The position numbers and the translations under genes are program-made. The notes beneath the pieces were generated by a model. That model was not told the origin of the DNA, searched no databases, and was given only the letters and a program-made list of their open reading frames with translations. From Streptomyces griseoaurantiacus (GTDB lineage: Bacteria; Actinomycetota; Actinomycetes; Streptomycetales; Streptomycetaceae), in assembly GCA_014656015.1 (NCBI GenBank), contig BNBP01000060.1, positions 1 through 43,613 on the forward strand: DNA of 43,613 nt, given 5' to 3'. Below are positions 39,449-43,613 of this stretch, piece by piece (the first letter of the stretch is position 1; the number at the start of each line of letters is the position of its first letter).

Positions 39449-40879
39449 TCAACCGCCGACCCCCGCCACCCGCTTGAGCCGGCGCAGCATGTGGTCGCTG
39501 AAGAGGTGCCGGCTCCGGTCGAGCAGTTCGCCCACCTCCGGGTCGCCGCGCCGCTCGTCCGGGGAGGGGCGCCAGCGCTGCACGGACTGCGCGGCCCAGG
39601 TGCGCAGCTTGAAGTCCGGGTCCTGGAGCAGACCGACCGCCGCCCGCAGCGCCACGACGCCACCGCGCGCGTCGAGCAGCCGGAAGGCGCCGAGGCGGAT
39701 GTGGCGCTCCCGGTCCGCGCCGGTGCGCGCCTGCAACTCCTCGGTGGGCAGTTCGGCGGACCAGGGCAGCAACGCGGTGACCACCTCGCGGACGACACCG
39801 GGGGAGGGGTCGTCGAGCAGTGGCCACACCTGCTTCACCTCGGCACAGTCCAGCGCCCTCAGTCCCGCCACCGCCCGCGCGCGTACCCCGGCCGCCGGGT
39901 GCGCGAGCAGCGGCCGCAGCAGCCCGGCATCCGCGCGGTCGGCGCATTCCGCCAGCCCGATGACCGCACCCGGCGGCAACGCGGGATCGTCCGGTGCCGT
40001 GCACCGCTCCCGGTACCAGGGCACGGGGTCACCCCCCTGCTGTCGTACGACGTACCGGGCGCAGGCGCGCACGACGCCGGAACGGTCGCCGAGGAACGTC
40101 CACGCCTCCTCCGACCGCCCGGCCCTCCTCAGCGCGGTGACACCCGCCGAGCGGGTGCGCGGGTTGGCCGCGGACAGCAGGGGAGACAGCACGTCCTCGT
40201 AGACGTCCTCGTCACAGACGTCTCCCAGCGACGCGAGTGCCGCCGTGGCGCACAGGTCCTGGACCACGGTGTCCTCGTCCTGAGCGGCCACGCGGGCCAG
40301 CTCGGCGGGACGCACCAGTCGGCCCTCCACGGCCAGCCGGTACGCGAACCGCCGGACCACGCGGTCGGGGGAGGCGAGGAGAGGGACGAGCAGTCCGAGG
40401 GGCGCCCGGCGCAGGACCCGGCCGAGCAACTCCACGCCGAAGGCACCTCTGGCGCGGCGGCCGACCCGCAGGACGAGTGGTGCCAGCTCGAGCGCGGCGC
40501 CCAGGTTCATGACCTCGCCCAGCACCTGCCGGGCGTCCTCGCGTACGGGGCGGACCCAGTCGGCACAGCGGATCACGACCAACGACAGCAGCTCGGGATG
40601 CCGGACCGAGTGGCGCAGCGCCTCCTGACGGACCCGCCCGTCGCGGTGGCAGAGTGCGAGCGCGAGCCGTGCCTCGTCGAGCCCGGTCGGCTCGTCGGGC
40701 AGAGGGGCGGACCTCTCCCACCGTGGCAGGAACCGCGAGCGCTCCCACACCGCCTCACGCACCCCCGCGTCCAGCGCGAGCCAGTCACCGGGATCGGTGA
40801 CATCGAGCGTCTCCCGAAGCGGCGCACCTCCCGCCAGCCGCACCGCCGCTGCCGCCCCGCCCTCAACACCCTCGACCAT
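39449..40879 (-). CDS. HEAT-repeat protein
   Basis: A 476-residue, almost wholly helical protein from ATG 40879, preceded by GGAGGACGGGC. Repeated helical pairs with the HEAT/PBS-lyase pattern are visible: VRQEALRHSVRHPELLSLVV, TVVQDLCATAALASLGDV, AAGVRARAVAGLRALDCAEV, SPGVVREVVTALLPWS and DPDFKLRTWAAQSVQRWRPS. Such solenoids are protein-interaction scaffolds. There is no signal peptide, membrane segment or enzymatic motif. Isolated on the minus strand between the Rrf2 gene and the ATPase gene, it has no obvious operon partner. A longer ATG-initiated frame to 40993 is less likely. Confidence 0.85.
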   Translation of the reverse strand: MVEGVEGGAAAAVRLAGGAPLRETLDVTDPGDWLALDAGVREAVWERSRFLPRWERSAPLPDEPTGLDEARLALALCHRDGRVRQEALRHSVRHPELLSLVVIRCADWVRPVREDARQVLGEVMNLGAALELAPLVLRVGRRARGAFGVELLGRVLRRAPLGLLVPLLASPDRVVRRFAYRLAVEGRLVRPAELARVAAQDEDTVVQDLCATAALASLGDVCDEDVYEDVLSPLLSAANPRTRSAGVTALRRAGRSEEAWTFLGDRSGVVRACARYVVRQQGGDPVPWYRERCTAPDDPALPPGAVIGLAECADRADAGLLRPLLAHPAAGVRARAVAGLRALDCAEVKQVWPLLDDPSPGVVREVVTALLPWSAELPTEELQARTGADRERHIRLGAFRLLDARGGVVALRAAVGLLQDPDFKLRTWAAQSVQRWRPSPDERRGDPEVGELLDRSRHLFSDHMLRRLKRVAGVGG

Positions 40880-41000
40880 GCCCGTCCTCCGCCCCGCGTA
40901 CCGCGTGATCGTAGAACCCGGGACCCGAGTGGGACGCGCGAATTTCGGCGCATGAGCCGCCGCGGTCGCTGCCTGCGACCCGAAGTCCCGCATCCGAACC

Positions 41001-41450
41001 TCAGCTCCTCACCCGGCACTCCGCCCACACCGTCTTGCCCGGTCCGGCGGCGCGTGGTTCCGCGCCCCAGCGGTCGGCCAGGGCCGCGACGAGCAGGAGG
41101 CCGCGCCCGGACTCGTGGTCGCCGGGCGGTTCCCGGAGCGACAGCAGCGGCACCCGCTCGCCCCGAGCGTCGGACACCTCGACGCGCACGAGGCGCCCGT
41201 CCATGACGAGCCGCACGGCGAAGTCCCGCCCCGGCACGCACCCGTGCCGAACGGCGTTGGCGACGAACTCGGCGGTGACGAGCGTGACGGTCTCGTTGAC
41301 GTCCGACCCGTACGCGAATCCCCAGGCGTCGAGCCGGTGCGACACGAGCCGCCGTGCGAGCCGCGCACCACGCGGCGTGGAGGTGAACCGCATGGCGAAC
41401 TCGCGCCTCGTGAGGGCCGGCGTCGTGAGGGGGGAGGGGTGTTCGTTCAT
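41001..41450 (-). CDS. Anti-sigma-type ATP-binding protein (HATPase_c, AbaA-like)
   Basis: A 149-residue single-domain HATPase from ATG 41450. N-box TAEFVANAVRHGCV, G1-like SDARGERVPLL and G2 SGRGLLLVAALADRWGAE are visible. These RsbW-like proteins are abundant in Streptomyces, acting either as anti-sigma factors or as members of the WhiJ/AbaA-like regulatory clusters together with an XRE regulator and a small DUF397 protein. Here an HTH gene and an XRE gene lie divergently downstream in the window, and the DUF397 partner is not present before the IS. The upstream region contains a strong inverted repeat at 41495-41520. Confidence 0.9.
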   Translation of the reverse strand: MNEHPSPLTTPALTRREFAMRFTSTPRGARLARRLVSHRLDAWGFAYGSDVNETVTLVTAEFVANAVRHGCVPGRDFAVRLVMDGRLVRVEVSDARGERVPLLSLREPPGDHESGRGLLLVAALADRWGAEPRAAGPGKTVWAECRVRS

Positions 41451-41494
41451 GCCCCCACCGTGGGCGCGCCGGCACCCCCGTGACGAGCCTCGAC

Positions 41495-41520
41495 GCGCCC
41501 ACAGGCGCCTCTGTGGGCGC
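41495..41520. promoter_or_regulatory. Inverted repeat upstream of the ATPase gene
   Basis: GCGCCCACAG and CTGTGGGCGC are perfect 10-bp arms around GCGCCT. TGTGGGCGCC recurs at about 41533, so the right half-site is present twice. It lies 45 bp upstream of the ATPase start codon. It is a candidate operator; the hairpin alternative cannot be excluded. Confidence 0.55.
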
Positions 41521-41708
41521 CGTGGCGCCCGGTGTGGGCGCCGGGTGACGATCGGCGCGCCAACTGGCATGGCCGGGTCATGGGTTGGCCACGTCGCTCG
41601 CCACCGGGACGCGGAAAACCGCGTCCCGGTCGCGCCCGCCGCCCTGTAAATCCCTGGAGCAAGAACCCGACCAAACCAAACCCCGCGCGCGAGCGCGGTG
41701 TTGGCCGC

Positions 41709-41722
41709 CACTCGTTCGAGTG
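41709..41722. promoter_or_regulatory. Perfect palindrome upstream of the HTH gene
   Basis: CACTCG-TT-CGAGTG is fully symmetric and lies 135 bp before the HTH-protein start. It may be the operator of that protein or of the XRE regulator; no binding data are implied. Confidence 0.5.
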
Positions 41723-41856
41723 ATGCAAGGGGGGTACGGCCGGAAACGTGCGGTACGTTCGCCGCGAGTACCCCACACCGGACACAGAACGGCCCCCGGC
41801 AGGACGGCAATCCGAACCGAGGGCCTGACCATTCAGGAAGAACGGACCCTTCCCTC

Positions 41857-42705
41857 ATGGCTGACCCGCAGTCTAACGGGGCGCTGCCCGCGCGCCCGTG
41901 CCCTCCACGCCTCCCGGGCGCCCCGCGCGCCGGAGTCGTCCACCTCCGCCACCGCCACACCGAGCGCTACACGGTGGTCGGCAACCATCTCGCACAACAC
42001 CGTGAGCTGTCGGCGACGGCGATCGGTCTGGCCGTCCACATCCAGTCGCTGCCGGACGGCGCCCCGGTCACGGTCAAAGCACTGGCCGCCCGTTTCAGCG
42101 AAGGCGAGACGAGGATCGCCCGCGCCCTGAACGAGCTGGTGAGGGCGGGCTACCTGGTCCGCACCCGCACCCGCGACACCACGGGCCGCATCACCACCCG
42201 CACCTTCTTCAAGGAGCACCCGGGTGCCGGACAACTCACGGAGCGGGCACCCGCGCCCCCTTCCTCGCCTTCCCCGCCGAGGGAGCCGCGCACCCCCACA
42301 CCGCCCCCGCCGCCCCCCACGGGCCCGGCGGCGGAGCTCCTCTCCCGCCTGCGCCTGACGGACCACCGGCTGCTCCTCTCCACCCGCGACGTCCACGAGC
42401 TGGTTCCCACGGTGACGGCCTGGCTGGCCCAGGACGCGACCCCCGCCCAGATCACCCGTACCCTCACCGCCGGCCTCCCACCGGCCCAGGTCCCCATCCA
42501 CCACCCGTCCCGCTTCCTGGCCCACCGCCTGACCACGCTGCTGCCGCCCCCACTCCCCACGACACCCCGGGGCGCCGACAGCCCCGAGCCCTCACGCCCT
42601 GTCCCCCTGATCAACTGCGACGGCTGCGACCGCGCCTTCCGCTCCCGCGACCCGAGGGCACACTGCGGCGACTGCCGGTCCCGGCAGGAACATCCGGCGG
42701 CGTGA
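41857..42705 (+). CDS. Winged-helix DNA-binding protein with C-terminal Cys motif
   Basis: A 282-residue protein from ATG 41857; the ribosome-binding site is weak. After a Pro-rich leader comes HTERYTVVGNHLAQHRELSA, then a winged-helix region TAIGLAVHIQSLPDGAPVTV and VKALAARFSEGETRIARALN, ELVRAGYLVRTRTRD. A long Pro-rich linker follows, a second helical region (LTDHRLLLSTRDVHELVPTV), and a C-terminal CDGCDRAFRSRDPRAHCGDC that looks like a zinc ribbon with two CxxC pairs. Proteins of this layout are common in Streptomyces and uncharacterised. It is followed 36 bp later by the XRE regulator. Confidence 0.82.
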   Translation: MADPQSNGALPARPCPPRLPGAPRAGVVHLRHRHTERYTVVGNHLAQHRELSATAIGLAVHIQSLPDGAPVTVKALAARFSEGETRIARALNELVRAGYLVRTRTRDTTGRITTRTFFKEHPGAGQLTERAPAPPSSPSPPREPRTPTPPPPPPTGPAAELLSRLRLTDHRLLLSTRDVHELVPTVTAWLAQDATPAQITRTLTAGLPPAQVPIHHPSRFLAHRLTTLLPPPLPTTPRGADSPEPSRPVPLINCDGCDRAFRSRDPRAHCGDCRSRQEHPAA

Positions 42706-42741
42706 CCGGACAACCGCGCACGAGGACGGAGGCGCAAGCGA

Positions 42742-43494
42742 ATGCACGACGACACCGAAGAGGCCCCGGACTGCTCACCGCCCGGCGAAACACCGGCGGA
42801 CCATATCCCGGGCGTCCTCCGCGCCTTCGGCCGCCAGCTCAAACGGTTCCGCCTCCGCGCGGGCCTCGACCGCCCGGCCTTCGGTGCCCTGGTCGGCTAC
42901 GCCCCGAAGACGATCGCGGCATTCGAGCAGGGACGCAGGGTGCCCCCGCCGGCCTTCATCGACCTGGCCGACGAGGTCCTGGACGCGGGCGGCGTACTGG
43001 GCGAGCTGAAGGAGGAGGTGGCACAGGCCCAGTACCCGGCGTTCTTCCGCGACGCGGCTCGGCAGGAGGCAGAGGCGGTCGAACTCCACGTGTACGCGAA
43101 CCAGGCAGTGCCTGGGCTTTTGCAGACCGAGTCCTACGCGACGGCGGTGTTCCGCATGATGCGTCCGCCCCTCGACGATGCGACGCTCGAACAGCGCGTG
43201 ACAGGTCGGCTGGCCAGGCAGTCGTTCTTCGCCCGGCAGCCCGCACCACTAGCCACGTTCGTCATCGACGAGTCCGTTCTGAGGCGCCCCATCGGAGGGC
43301 GCGCGGTCCTTCATGAGCAGTTGGAACAGTTGCTGGTGGCCGCCCGGCGGAGAACGGTCGACATTCAGGTCAGGCCGCTCGACCGGGAAGAGAACGCCGG
43401 CCTGGCGGGCCCCTTCACCTTGATTGAAACCGAGGATGGCCGGAGGATCGCTTACGTTGAGGTGCAGAACGTGAGCCGCGTACACACGGAGTGA
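42742..43494 (+). pseudogene. XRE-family (Scr1/DUF5753-type) regulator, truncated by IS insertion
   Basis: 250 residues remain. ATG 42742 is preceded by GGAGGCGC. The XRE helix-turn-helix (FGRQLKRFRLRAGLDRPAFG, then YAPKTIAAFEQGRRVPPPAF) is followed by a DUF5753-type domain: YANQAVPGLLQTESYATAVF, DESVLRRPIGGRAVLHEQLE and FTLIETEDGRRIAYVEVQNV. Full-length relatives run about 280-290 residues and end with a helical segment beginning DPxxV. Here the frame stops at TGA 43492-43494, whose bases are the first three of an IS-like terminus. About 35-45 C-terminal residues are therefore missing, and a DUF397 partner gene would lie beyond. Residual function is uncertain. Confidence 0.8.
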
Positions 43495-43613
43495 ACTTTC
43501 CCCGTGAGGCTGGACACTCCATGCTTACGCCGCGAGGGCGTGTCCTTGCTCGTGTCGCTGCCTGATCTCCAGCGGCGTCAGGTAGCCCCAGTGCGGGTGC
43601 TTCCGCAGCCGCC
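43492..43613 (-). mobile_element. Right end of an IS3-like insertion sequence (incomplete)
   Basis: From 43492 the sequence TGAACTTTCCCCG followed by a GGACACTCC block resembles IS3-family terminal inverted repeats (TGAAC..CCCC...GGACAC). A transposase C-terminus is encoded just inside it on the minus strand. The element runs off the window edge, so its length and the other end are unknown. Because of the edge, no target duplication can be checked. Confidence 0.7.
43525..43613 (-). CDS. Transposase C-terminal fragment (rve/integrase-core, IS3-like)
   Basis: The minus-strand frame from the edge reads RLRKHPHWGYLTPLEIRQRH, then EQGHALAA and TAA at 43527-43525. The WGYLTPLEI motif (compare the LGYLTPxE found after the catalytic core of rve transposases) is typical of the end of IS3-type OrfB. 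Only about 28 residues are present and no catalytic DDE residues are visible. The stop lies 31 bp from the putative IS terminus, the usual spacing. The family is inferred from motif plus terminus. Confidence 0.7.
   Translation of the reverse strand, partial: RLRKHPHWGYLTPLEIRQRHEQGHALAA

Larger units (their letters stand above)
41451..41856. other. Divergent intergenic region with two perfect dyads
   Basis: A 406-bp stretch between the ATPase start and the HTH-protein start. It contains the 10-bp-arm inverted repeat at 41495-41520, a CCCGG...CCGGG hairpin at 41528-41545 and the 14-bp palindrome at 41709-41722. It also has a run AACCCGACCAAACCAAACCC at about 41665. No tRNA or recognisable small gene was found; open frames crossing it lack family features. 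Confidence 0.5.

Noticed and set aside
41640..41730. tRNA-like segment (GTTCGAGT) near 41715
   Set aside because: GTTCGAGT is part of the CACTCG-TT-CGAGTG palindrome. No acceptor, D or anticodon stem can be drawn around it.
1..43613. TTA (bldA-dependent) leucine codons in the genes
   Set aside because: The few TTA/TAA trinucleotides seen inside genes fall across codon boundaries (for example GCT TAC). No in-frame TTA was noticed by eye, although a computed scan would be decisive.

Overview
The window is high-GC actinobacterial DNA, almost certainly Streptomyces. Supporting features are the strong GC bias at third codon positions, GTG/TTG starts, a conservon (NIT-sensor kinase, roadblock, DUF742 and GTPase), a HAIR/HspR-type element in front of lon, a lysine-tailed Ku, and an AbaA/WhiJ-like regulator cluster. 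From memory, the order kgd, two-component system, lon, later a PBP/SEDS pair and LigD-polymerase/Ku resembles the conserved chromosomal core around SCO5281 onwards in S. coelicolor; this was not checked. Both ends look like contig ends. The left end joins the 5' part of kgd to a piece of glgB. The right end runs into an IS element that has cut a regulator gene.

Layout. 1-2864: kgd start and an OmpR/HK two-component system, all on the minus strand. 2987-7266: spermidine-synthase-like methyltransferase fold protein, lon with a HAIR operator, and a secreted GH25 lysozyme. 7496-8903: MarR regulator and PP2C-type phosphatase. 9261-15391: four-gene translationally coupled conservon followed by a styrene-monooxygenase-like flavoprotein. 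15425-19586: XRE-cupin regulator divergent from an SDR, then a secreted M4 metalloprotease with P-domain. 19672-22947 (minus): NlpC/P60 hydrolase, small hypothetical, TetR, AurF-like diiron oxygenase. 23151-26032 (minus): class B PBP coupled to a SEDS glycosyltransferase. 26146-28975: NERD-like protein, LigD-type polymerase and Ku (NHEJ). 29018-30868: ketosynthase with an unusual N-terminal extension of about 200 residues. 31162-32914: cupin, Cys-containing HTH regulator and small membrane protein. 32933-34899: DUF488, cupin, LLM oxidoreductase. 35081-37443: His-rich Tat-exported PHP phosphoesterase coupled to a small Cys-tailed protein. 37474-39333: amidohydrolase and Rrf2 regulator that share a 23-bp operator. 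39449-43494: HEAT-repeat protein, anti-sigma-like ATPase, HTH protein, XRE regulator (truncated).

Themes. Three secreted or membrane groups act on the envelope: the lysozyme, the NlpC/P60 hydrolase and the PBP/SEDS pair. Several compact regulator-enzyme pairs have visible candidate operators: Rrf2/amidohydrolase, TetR/AurF-like, XRE/SDR and HspR/lon. Ku and the polymerase form a divergent end-joining pair. The most informative observations are the matched 23-bp dyads at the Rrf2 and amidohydrolase promoters, the ketosynthase extension, the His-rich Tat PHP protein, the conservon-flavoprotein linkage, and the IS truncation at the right edge. All functional calls are by eye from motifs; no database search was run.
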